A stretch of DNA of 64,000 nt from positions 62,001-126,000 of the forward strand of contig QJNS01000127.1 of NCBI GenBank assembly GCA_004154925.1. The letters are read 5' to 3'. Below are positions 51,400-60,829 of the stretch, piece by piece. The stretch is from Monosporascus cannonballus (Eukaryota > Ascomycota > Sordariomycetes > Xylariales). Position numbers and translations under genes: made by a program. How positions within the stretch are numbered: the stretch's first letter is position 1; every line of letters starts with the position of its first letter. The notes under the pieces are model-generated. The model did no database searches. It was not told the origin of the DNA and worked only from the letters and a program-made list of their open reading frames with translations.

Positions 51400-53156
51400 C
51401 GTTATCTATCGGGCTTGCTGCCGATTTATAATACCATTACCTGTAACCTGAAGCCCTAATCGCCGCATATTACGATAAAAATGCCCTAAACAAATCTAAT
51501 ACCTTGAAGCGGATTTCTTTTAAACCTTGTAGTACTAATTTATAAGGATTTTTATATTACTAATACGGAATAAATTCCCCAAAGTTTTTAATAACTATTA
51601 AAAATGACCCGAAATGTCGAATACTTTTATTAATAAATGCTTTTCGAAAAGACGTAACGTTTTCGTAAGCTTTCCATAATAAATTCCTCTATTTCTACAA
51701 AAGAAAACAATTATTAATAATAACGTAAGGCAGGAAATTATACATAAAAGCTTACATTACGTTATATCGAAAGTTATAATTCTATTTAAATTTAAATTTT
51801 CGCTAGTTATCGAAATTAACGCCGTTTATATTAAGGTTGTATTTATAAGTAATTCCAAATATTATAACCGTTTTTTTCATCTGATTTCCGAAAAAGTTCC
51901 GGGCAAAAGTTTTGTATTTACTTTTTACTTTAGACTTTTTCCAAACTGATGAAATCCGTTTTTTCGCTATTTACCTATTGTTAAATAATAAAACGATGGA
52001 ATTATTAGCCTAAATAACTTGATTTATTTTATTATTAGGCGTTAAAAATTACATGGCTTAGTTATATAATAAAGAAACGCCTTTAACCTCTTTTATATCA
52101 ATAAGCTGCTTCGTTATTACATTTTTTTCGAGCTGTTTTTATTACTTTTGATCAACTAGTTATTTCACCATTTCGGACCTTTTTCGAGCTATATCTATTA
52201 TTATTAGTTTCCTTTTACGTAACTGCAAAAATAACTGTAGCAAAAAGAAAAAATTATTAAGGATTACATAATACGAAAAGTTATAAATGTTCCGAAACTT
52301 ATCTATAAGATAAATTACTATACGTTAAATTGGATTTAATAGATCGTTACCTTTTTTATCGATTTTTCTAATTTTTAACCGTGAAACGCCTATAAAACCG
52401 CCGCTTTTACCTGGATAATAACTTGTTCATATTACGAATAGCTTATAATAAGGCAGAACCTAGGTTTTAAAACCGGTATTATCGGCTTTATTCGGGATTA
52501 TAGTATTAAAAAGCGATTTACCGTTATACCTTACGATATATTTATCTATATTAATAATAAACCTTGGAATGTAAAGTTTAAATATTTTCTTTTATATTTA
52601 TTCAGCTTATTTATCATAACGTTTGAAAAATAACCTAACTTAACGTTTTTAATTCCAAATCCGAAACTGGCGATAAATAATTTATCATGGATTTCGAAAA
52701 AAAAAGACAATAATTAAATAATACGATAAAAAACTCGAATTTATTTAATACGAATCGACTAACGTTTTTTTATAATTATACATATAAATTAAAGTAAAAA
52801 AATAAATATAATTTTTTAACATACGTATTATATTACTAGTAACCGCGGGAACCTGATTTTTTCTTTTCTTATTCGGGCTTATAATTATTCGTTTATTAAA
52901 TCCTTTTCTCAACTAATTAAGGTAGCACAAAAAACAGAAATAACCTTAACAAAATAAATGGTAACGGCATTACTTAAACTTTACGTTTATCGATAATTAA
53001 TAGCTCAAAATAAGTCCTAACTAACGGATTAGGTGGCGCGTTAGGGCAGAAAGTGCCTTTATCTGTAAGGTTTTTTTCATACGCATCAGGGTCCAGCTGT
53101 ACGGCTAAAGTTTGTGATTCTATTTCAACGTCTGCAGCTTTCTGCTTCGGGCTCAT
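51400..53156 (-). pseudogene. Degraded piggyBac-type (DDE_Tnp_1_7) transposase
   Basis: The N-terminus is open for 60 codons from 53156 (MSPKQKAADVEIESQTLA), then frames break. Readable blocks follow: INIDKYIVRYNGKS (about 52513-52567; usual ISIDE.IVRF.GRS), IIPNKADNTGFKTWVLP (about 52450-52505; usual NKPI..GFK.WVL), and INGVNFDNQ-like (about 51797-51835; usual MNGVDIADQ). Order and spacing fit a piggyBac-family transposase of roughly 580 residues. The catalytic Asp of the first block is kept, its neighbouring Glu reads Lys. I could not define TTAA-flanked ends. Confidence 0.75.
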
Positions 53157-53293
53157 TTTTGGCCTGATTTTGTACCGAAAATTGGCAGGAAACCTGGTGT
53201 TAAACGGACTGAAAAGACAGCAATATCGTTAACGTCGATATTTGAAGCACCCCCGCACATACGTTTCTATGAAGTAGCGCAACTTGGTGGAGC

Positions 53294-53337
53294 TTTAGTG
53301 GGCTTAGTTGCTGTTCTAGGCTAATTGGCCCACTAAA
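53294..53337. repeat. Hairpin 5' of the piggyBac-type relic
   Basis: TTTAGTGGGC and GCCCACTAAA form a perfect 10-bp stem with a 24-nt loop, about 140-180 bp upstream of the transposase start. It may be a subterminal inverted repeat of the element. Confidence 0.6.
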
Positions 53338-54810
53338 AAATTGTTGCAACTAACTCCCTATAGCCCTTCGTCGGATAACATAATCTTCTTTGCATTTTTT
53401 TCAAGCTGAAAATTATGGCTTAAATTTATAATACCTTGCATATAAATTTAAAAAAGTGATTTAAGCGGAACAATTTGATCACTAGTTAGACGAAACGCTG
53501 CGCTGAAAGTGGCATTAATGTAATAAATATTAAGGATATATAAAAATAGATTTGTATACAAAGAATTAACTACAGTTCTATAACTGTTAAAAGGAAACTA
53601 TTTTAATTTCTTAAACATTTTCTTTAATATTTGTTTTAATATTTATTACGATTATTATACTAAGTGAAACTGTTAAATAGTTATAAGCTTTTGTTATATT
53701 ATTAATTTAAAGTAACTGTAAAAAACAAAAGTGTTTTATAAGTTCTAAATATAGACTTGCTGTATGTTGCGTATAATAAAAGCAGTATTAAGGATAATTA
53801 TAAAATATAAAAAGTTTTATTTAATTATAAGAAATAAAGTTTATTTTATTAATACTTTCGAGATTCGATATTTAAATCTCGAATGTTTCAAATAACTAAT
53901 TATAGAAAAGACTTGGTATTGCGATTTGAAAGCTTATAATTTTTTAATATATAAAATACTTAAGGTGGAAAACCGGATGTTGAAATACGACTTTTACTTA
54001 TTATTGCAAAGCTTTTAAAAACGAAATATATATTTATTAAAGTAAATATTTCAAAACGCAGAAAACCTCTTCTTAAAAAATTCTAAAAATGTATAATTTT
54101 AGGAAGTTTTAATTAACGTATTATTAAAACCTAGGTTTTGAAATACAAATAAATATATACTTTTAAGTTCATTTTCAATCGCTAATTTTAAGAAAAGAAA
54201 ATAGAATTAACAGTGCGAAAGAATTCACAATTTAACCAAGCGAATAGCAATATATATACTTTTATATTCACAGAAGTGTTGTCCGCATATTAACAATTAT
54301 TCTATCTTAGTTCGATTTAAAGTTTAAGTTATATAAAGATAGTAATGTTTTCGTTTTAATAAAGCTTTTTACCACCTGCATTTTAAAATATTTTTAAGAT
54401 ATTAATAGTATAATAAACACTGATTTATTAAAAACGTCTTATACGCATTAAAGCAATGGTCTATATTACTATAAAAAATGTATTATTATATTAAAGATTT
54501 TAAAACTTAATTTTATTTCTATAATCTCCAGTATATTTTTTGTTAAAAGATCCTTTCTATATTAATAATATCATTGTTCTCTATTACTAGAAAAGCCAAT
54601 ATGTCGTTAAATAAACCTATTAACTTATTTAAAAAGATATATTTCTTTAAAAATAAAGCATTTTAATAATCTTTGGATATTAAAATGATTGCAAAATTTC
54701 GCTTAACTAAATATCTGATTATTATTATTCGATTTTATGTATAAGTTAGTTAACTTTATCAGTTAAGTATCTTTAAATAAATTTTTAAAAGTGTTAATAC
54801 TTAACTTGAA
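53338..54810. other. AT-rich stretch without recognised features
   Basis: No gene, repeat or RNA gene recognised. The last five bases (TTGAA) are the left target duplication of the following solo LTR. Confidence 0.45.
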
Positions 54811-55222
54811 TGTTACGACCCGACCAAGCGCGGATCTCGGAAACGGTCGCCCTGACACTGAAACAGGGCCTAAGTAAGTCAAGTCACGTAATAGGTGCTT
54901 AGCGGAAATCAACTGGGCACGACTAAGAAACTGTTCAGCTGAGTTTCAGTAAGCGGACTGCTCAGTTGAGCGCAACTGAGCAAGAGGATTAACTACGCAG
55001 GATAACAGTATATAAATACACTTATTTCCATAACCTAAATAGCACCAGCTTGCAATACTCATCAATACCAATCGTTTGCGAATACAACTTCGTTATCCAA
55101 AACGCCCTTGGTATTACGAAACGTAATTAATTACTTCATTGCTCAGATTCCCACGATACTCCCGCCAACATAAACCCGTACGACTTAGGTTTAATAGTTG
55201 GTTAAACCGCCTAGCCGTCACA
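54811..55222 (+). repeat. Solo LTR of the A-D chromovirus family
   Basis: 412 bp, TGTTACGACCCGACC to GCCGTCACA, flanked on both sides by TTGAA (54806-54810, 55223-55227). The intact duplication shows it formed by LTR-LTR recombination of a complete insertion. Its U3 core (about 54895-54995, dyads around CAACTGAGC/GCTCAGTTG) differs from all other copies. It is essentially free of RIP. Confidence 0.95.
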
Positions 55223-55227
55223 TTGAA

Positions 55228-55931
55228 ATTATTATCTAACCTTATTTTAGCCGATTTTAGTTTGATTAATACATAATAAAAAACGAATGTTATCCGTAAT
55301 AGTGAATATTTGAGTTACTTTTTACCGTATTCAGATTAATACGATTTAACGTAAACTTAATAATTAAGTATTACGAAGTAATTAATTAAGTTATACTATA
55401 TTTAATCGGAATTTTAACATAATCTTTATAATTCGGCGTAAATATTTTATAAATATATAAAACGATATCGTTTTACCAGATACTATAATGGATCGAAAAG
55501 TTTTTACATATATATAATATTGTTGCTTGAGAAACATAATTTAACGACAAGTAAATAAGCAAAATATAATAATTATTTTTATAACAAAAAAGGTTCTAAT
55601 CTTTTACATAAACTATGATATAAGCTTTTTCTACTCAGCGATAACTGATAATGTTAAAAATTACAATAAAAACGTAATTATAAAATATATAATGAAATAT
55701 TTTATAAACTAATCGGTTTGTTAATACAAATGATATTTTTTATAATGAAAATACGATCCATTTTATCTTTACGATAATAAAATAATAAATTAATTAATAA
55801 AAGTCTTATTATAATAACCTTTTGCATAACTGTTTTAAAAAATATTTAAAATTATTATATATTACGAAAGCGTTTCAATAATGAACTGGGTCGGGGAGAC
55901 TTGGTCCTGATCAGTGGTGGACAGCAAGAGT
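55228..55931. other. AT-rich stretch without recognised features
   Basis: RIP-like composition until about 55870; then an abrupt change to normal composition leading into the LTR-like repeat. No gene seen. Confidence 0.45.
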
Positions 55932-56210
55932 TGTCACGATTTGGTAAGAGATGATGGGAAAAACAATGATTTATTCATGGTATTGAACCGGCGGATGATG
56001 CCTGTGCGTGTGTACTATGGTGATGCTCTGTAGTAATGATGATGTCGGGGTTGAACTCGTGAAAGAACTCCTTAATATACACTAGGTGTTATGGCTGCAC
56101 CATGCCATCACGCCACCAGGGCAAAAGATCAGTGGAATGATCGCAATTGTGGCAATCATTCTGGTGCTTACAGCTGTATAAGAGCTGTCACGGTGGACAA
56201 GGCCGTAACA
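55932..56210 (-). repeat. LTR-like repeat, minus orientation
   Basis: On the minus strand it starts TGTTACGGCC, holds a TATA-like TATATTAAGG about 55% along, and ends TCGTGACA, all LTR-like. Its 5' half is repeated inverted at 48596-48754. No clear 5-bp duplication flanks it, and no internal element was found, so LTR identity is inferred. A 70-codon open frame at 56091-56303 overlaps it and is probably not a gene. Confidence 0.6.
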
Positions 56211-56977
56211 CTAGGATCCGGCTCAACTGATCAGCCGAGTCCGGCTACGGGCCTAACACCCTGCCCTACATCAATAACCTGGAATATTTTACTAGTAATT
56301 TAACTAAAAAAACTAACTAATTAAAAGCAGTTAATAATTAAAAAAGATAAAATTAATAATTACAGTTCCTAAAAAAGGTAAAAATGATAATTAATGATTT
56401 AAATACTTTAAAGCGTTGACAATATATTTTAATTAACTAGATATACGTTAATATATCAAATACGAAAAGGTTGTTTTCTAATTAAAATATATGTATTCCG
56501 TTATTAAGTTATACAAAAGTTATACGCGTTACAAAAGCGTACTTAACAAGTTTAATAGAACAACACAACTAATGTTCCTTATATCTAACAGTATTCTAAA
56601 AGCAGCGCCTTAGTAATTAGTCTTTTAACCATATTATAACGTTAAAAACGCTTCGAAAGTATAGAGTCGTTTTTTGTTTTTCAAGTAGATTAAGTAGTTT
56701 TCAATAGTTTTATTTAATTGTATTTACGCTAATAACGATGTCGGTTAAAAAAGATAACATTTAAACGAGCTTATATACGGCCGATAGCGAAGAATAGCAA
56801 AGCAGGTTAGTATATATCTTTTAGCAACTCTTTTTATATATAATCTTTATATATTTCGAGGTCTTCGAGGACTCGGTTTAAAACCCCTTGGTAAACCAAT
56901 CCAAATAAGCTAATTTTAATCCATTCCCAGGGAATTTTAGCCTATGCAATTCATTCCCAGGCCCGAGTTGTTTTGAT
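56211..56977. other. Gene-free stretch before the DUF7730-like island
   Basis: Mixed composition. A 30-bp block (about 56563-56592, around CACAACTAATGTTCCTTATA) recurs in less mutated form at 58333-58362, just before copy C. No gene recognised. Confidence 0.45.
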
Positions 56978-57259
56978 TTAGCTTGTGACGGGCGCTAAAG
57001 ACAAGCTTATAAGGATTGATATACATGACTCCGCTATCAGAGTTGTAGTAGCTTTCTTAAAGCATTTGCGAACTTCAGTACGTAAGGCTACCGTGGCGCC
57101 GCGGCAAGCATAATATACCTTCGTTTTAATAATAAATACCCATATATACGGGCCGTATAATACGTTTACTTTTACTTTCCTATTTGGGCGAACTAAGATC
57201 CAAATACGGAAATAAGTTTTAACTGAAGCGGGATTTTCGACATAATAACCTTCGTCCAT
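56978..57259 (-). CDS. Uncertain small ORF downstream of the DUF7730-like gene
   Basis: A 93-codon open frame on the same strand as its neighbour, with normal composition and no recognised domain. It has a Val/Ile-rich middle and Cys at three places. The 53-bp gap to the next gene is short, so it could equally be 3' flank of that gene or a transposon scrap. Confidence 0.2.
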   Translation of the reverse strand: MDEGYYVENPASVKTYFRIWILVRPNRKVKVNVLYGPYIWVFIIKTKVYYACRGATVALRTEVRKCFKKATTTLIAESCISILISLSLAPVTS

Positions 57260-57312
57260 TTCGTTCGTCCGCTTACTAGGTTAAAACGAGGGCACGTATC
57301 CGCGGAATCCTA

Positions 57313-58170
57313 TTAGTGGGATTCATCCCTCATTACTCGGCGGATAATAGTACATGGCAGTGTCTCCTCCCGCGTCGAGGCAGCGGCAGGGAAAGGCAAA
57401 ATAAGCTCGAAATGCGAAGGACGCGTCACCTTCTTGATCCCCTCCCACAAAGTCCATTCGCGTTCTGTCCATTCCGGGGCCAGATGCGGCATAGCAATCC
57501 TCAACTCAACTCTCAGCCACTTGAGCCCTTCCATGGCCGCCAGAGCCTCCCAAATGTCCACCCAGAGGATCTCAAACTTGCCAGGGTCTTTCTCATTAAG
57601 TATGAGGGGGTAATAGAGTTCCCAGTTAAGGTTTATCTGGGAAATGTGGGCGATATGAGTCGCCGGAAGGCGTTGAGACATGGCCGTTACGCATCGCGCA
57701 GCATGGGAAAAGTCGAAACAAGTCTCTCGATAAAAAGTATATATGCATTCGAAGTAGCTGATATGACGGTTAATCAAGGGACATAAACAGATAAGACAAG
57801 AAATATACATCTTCTTGCACGTTAATAGTAACGATACATGGTTGCATAGGATGTTTTCCTCACAGCACACACCAAAATGAGGGCCCCGTGCGAAAACATC
57901 ATCTGCATCCCATATCAAGCATTCTCTGGCGCGAAGCCTTTTGCGCGATCGGTGGATGTGAACCGCATGCCCACGGAAGTACGTCTCCCAGATCATCTGA
58001 CGTAGCTCGGGGGGAAGCCGAGAAAGAAGCGGCGCATCCTGCTCTTTGGCAGTGTGAGGTGAGATGGGTTCTGGCGGGAGAAAAGGCACCAGCTTGCGAG
58101 CCTTGGTGAGAAGTTTGTGGAAGCTGAGAGATGGCGACATGGCGATGGTTGTAGAGGGAGAAGGTTCCAA
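57313..58170 (-). CDS. DUF7730/2EXR-like protein, apparently intact, one 51-nt intron
   Basis: Exons 57809-58170 and 57313-57757 give 268 residues. The intron (57758-57808) has a GTATAT donor, TTAAC branch and CAG acceptor. It is in frame without a stop, so ignoring it yields a 285-residue reading, but splicing restores the family motif LLLTCKKIYFECIYTFY. The N-terminal block PLLSRLPPELRQMIWETYF (47-65) is the hallmark of fungal DUF7730/2EXR proteins, followed by a central helix and a C-terminal Trp-rich part. Function in the family is unknown; it resembles F-box-like adaptors only superficially. No RIP stops are seen. Its upstream region is cut by chromovirus C about 195 bp from the ATG. Confidence 0.8.
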   Translation of the reverse strand: MEPSPSTTIAMSPSLSFHKLLTKARKLVPFLPPEPISPHTAKEQDAPLLSRLPPELRQMIWETYFRGHAVHIHRSRKRLRARECLIWDADDVFARGPHFGVCCEENILCNHVSLLLTCKKMYISCLICLCPLINRHISYFECIYTFYRETCFDFSHAARCVTAMSQRLPATHIAHISQINLNWELYYPLILNEKDPGKFEILWVDIWEALAAMEGLKWLRVELRIAMPHLAPEWTEREWTLWEGIKKVTRPSHFELILPFPAAASTREETLPCTIIRRVMRDESH

Positions 58171-58211
58171 GTGTCCGAAGGTGAACAGGTGCGGTTCTTG
58201 TCAGCTAGCGG

Positions 58212-58229
58212 GGGGTGCTCTAGCACCCC
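58212..58229. promoter_or_regulatory. Dyad upstream of the DUF7730-like gene
   Basis: GGGGTGC, a 4-nt gap, GCACCCC, about 40-60 bp upstream of the start codon. It could be a 5' leader hairpin or a factor site; no motif is known to me. Confidence 0.3.
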
Positions 58230-58253
58230 ATATACGGAAGATTCCCTCTGATC

Positions 58254-58269
58254 GGAACATATATGTTCC
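58254..58269. promoter_or_regulatory. Perfect 16-bp palindrome upstream of the DUF7730-like gene
   Basis: GGAACATATATGTTCC lies about 85-100 bp upstream of the start codon. The symmetry suits a dimeric binding factor, but that is only a possibility. Confidence 0.3.
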
Positions 58270-58365
58270 GGGACTAGATCACCTTAAAGTGCAGTGCGCG
58301 TTCTAGAGCACCTGCAACTAGTCATCAATACACACACAACTGATGTCCCTTATATCCGACAGGTA

Positions 58366-58787
58366 TGTTATGACCTAACAGGTTGCGGCCTCAGGAAACG
58401 GTCGCAACAAGAAAATGACTAAGCCATGTGGGTCGAGTCACTTAATGGCTCGACAGGATCGATCGCAAAGCCCGTAAAGCCAGGCTCGACAAGATCGATC
58501 GTAAAGCCCGTAAAGCCAGGTTCGACAGGATCGATCGTAAAACCCATAAAACAGGGGTTTTACATGATCCAAAAATTAAATATAATATATTAATTATTAT
58601 TATAATTTAAATAATTTTAATTTATAATATCTATTAATATTAATTATTTATAATATAATTTATATATTTTTAATATTGTAAAAATAAAATAAAATTAATT
58701 TATTATTATACAGTTTTATTATATTTCTGTTAATATAAACCCGTATAATTAAAGTTTAATAATTAATTAAACCTTTTAGCCGTTATA
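58366..58787 (+). repeat. 5' LTR of copy C
   Basis: 422 bp, TGTTATGACCTAACAGG to a RIP-altered GCCGTCACA. The first ~190 bp are unmutated, the rest RIP-mutated. The U3 carries a 36-bp minisatellite. Confidence 0.9.
58447..58554. repeat. 36-bp minisatellite (3 units) in LTR C
   Basis: Units start at 58447, 58483 and 58519, each with the palindrome ATCGAT and the phrase AAAGCCCGTAAAGCCA or its RIP variant. The LTR of copy A holds one full and one partial copy of this motif; B, D and the solo LTR have different sequences here. Confidence 0.9.
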
Positions 58788-58849
58788 TGTTATAAGATTT
58801 TATTTAATAATACTGTTTAACTTTAAGTAATAACGCTAATATTATGTTT

Positions 58850-59335
58850 ACTAGTAAACGGCTCGAATAACTTATTTACCAGTTACCTGATTACCGGGAC
58901 ATTAAAATGGAATCCGAGAAAAAAGAAGAAAAGCCTCGCCTTATTCGCGAAAAAGTTCTTCGACGATTAGATGCCATAAACAAATACATTATTTAACTTA
59001 AAAAAAGATAATAATAATTTTATAACGTTTTTTTAAGCCGCCTATAAAAAGCTTAAGGAAAAAAAATTCCCGAAACCGGAAAACCTGTTTAAGTAAACCA
59101 AGTTATTTAGTTAAACTTTATTAAAAAAATTAAAAAAGGTTCTTAAATTTTCTAAGCTAAAACTTTTTAACGGAATTTCGATTAAATTATAATTATTTTT
59201 AACATAATGCCGAATATATTTCGGGTATTTTCTTGTTTAATTAATTACGCTTATTGTACAAGTCGAATTCGTAATCGGACGATTAATCGGAAATACGGCT
59301 ATTTAATTTAAGCCCGTTATAAAAAAATACGTTAT
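58850..59335 (+). pseudogene. Partial gag of copy C
   Basis: Aligns with copy B 3540-4010. It is less mutated than B, with several stretches of readable charged sequence, but it has stops and is cut off by copy D. Confidence 0.75.
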
Positions 59336-59773
59336 TGTTATAATCTAACTGATATAACCTAACCAAGGAAGGGTTTTGGAAACGGTCACTTGGTGACCGA
59401 AACAAGACCCAAGTGGGTCAAAATCACGTGACATGGATCCGGAGTGATCCAAGGGATCCAACGGAATCTATGCAGTTATCCGGTATAGATCCGGAGTAAT
59501 TCAAGAGATCCAACGGGATCCATGCAGTTATCTAATATAGATCCGAAGTGATCTAGTAGATCTAACGGGATTTAGGAAAAGATATATATGCTTATTATTT
59601 TCATAATTTAGATAGCTTTAATTTATAATAATAATTCGTTATCTAAAATACTTTTGGTATTACGAAAGGTAATAAGATTTTTGTATTTATTATTCAAATT
59701 TTTACGATATTTCTATTAATATAAATCTATACGATTAAAGTTTAATAATTAATTAAATCCCTTAAGTATTATA
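59336..59773 (+). repeat. 5' LTR of copy D
   Basis: Two start-like motifs lie 14 bp apart: TGTTATAATCTAAC at 59336 and TGATATAACCTAACC at 59350. Copy C sequence stops at 59335, favouring the first. The LTR ends in a RIP-altered CGTCACA at 59773. U3 has a 52-bp minisatellite. Confidence 0.85.
59435..59572. repeat. 52-bp minisatellite (~2.7 units) in LTR D
   Basis: Units start at 59435, 59487 and 59539 and contain GATCCGGAGTGATCC, GGGATCCA and GCAGTTATC. The third is partial. Outer unit 1 is unmutated, unit 3 shows RIP changes. Confidence 0.88.
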
Positions 59774-59829
59774 CGTTATAAGTTTTTATTTAATAATACC
59801 GTTAAATTTTGAGCAATATCGTCAACATT

Positions 59830-60760
59830 ATGCTTATTTATAAACAACTCGGATAACTTATTTACCAAATCTTTGATTACTCGAGTATTTAAATGAAATC
59901 CGAGAAGAAAAAAGAAAAGCTCTTGAAATGGAGAAACCCTTTCGAACGAACCAGGTTATTCAGTTAAATTTTATTAAGGAATTAAAAAAAGTCCTTAAAT
60001 TTTTAAGCCAGAATTTTCCGATAAAACTTGGAGTAAATTATAATTATTTTTAATATAATACCGAATATATTTCGAGTATTTTTTATTTAATTAATTATGT
60101 TTATTATACGAATTAAGTTCGCAATTAAACAATTTATCGAAGACGTAATTATTTAATTTAAGCCTGTTATAAAAAATACGTTATTTTATTAATCGATAAA
60201 CAAAATCCAAAAATAATACGAATTTATAACGATTACAAATAATTTAAGTAAATATTAACGAAAGTTTTTGGAATAATAAACGAAAAGAATAAAAGCCGAA
60301 ATATAAATCTAATAATTATAACAAAAAGAATTAGTATTTAATTACGGTAATACGTTAATTTAACTAACTTCGAAATTAAATTAGAGTTAAAAAATATTAA
60401 TACCTAAAATTTTTAACGGCTTATAAAAATTTAATTTTTTTTAAAAACTTTAACCGGCTTAATTATTTATCGAATTATATCGTTATAATAATTAAGATTA
60501 ACAATCGCTAATACGTATAACGTTTTAAAAGTACCAAAGGAAAAAACAATAATAAATCTCGATATACGGCTAATATTAACGTTTTTCGACGTAATAACAT
60601 TTTTTACAGCATAAAACCAGGATTTATAAAACTAAGAGTTATTTATAAGAAAAACTGAAGTTAAACCAGATGCCATAATTGTAACAAAATAGAATATAAG
60701 GTAACGTAATACAAGGTACTTAAGAAATCCTATTAAAATAACTAAAAACTAATACTCGAA
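59830..60760 (+). pseudogene. Degraded gag of copy D
   Basis: Relative to C and B it lacks about 150 bp near 59910-59930. The zinc knuckle near 60671-60715 reads Cys-His-Asn-Cys, four residues, then Tyr where His is expected. Many RIP stops. Confidence 0.75.
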
Positions 60761-60829
60761 GGATAATTTAAAGAAAATCAGAAAAAAGGAAATAAATTCT
60801 TTAATATAATTCGGCCTAAATACGTATTA

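Larger units (their letters stand above)
58366..59335 (+). mobile_element. Chromovirus copy C, 5' part, interrupted by copy D
   Basis: A 5' LTR (58366-58787) is followed by gag-leader and gag matching copies B and D, then cut at 59335 by the start of copy D. The rest of C would lie beyond D, outside the window. The expected left target duplication is AGGTA (58361-58365). Confidence 0.88.
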
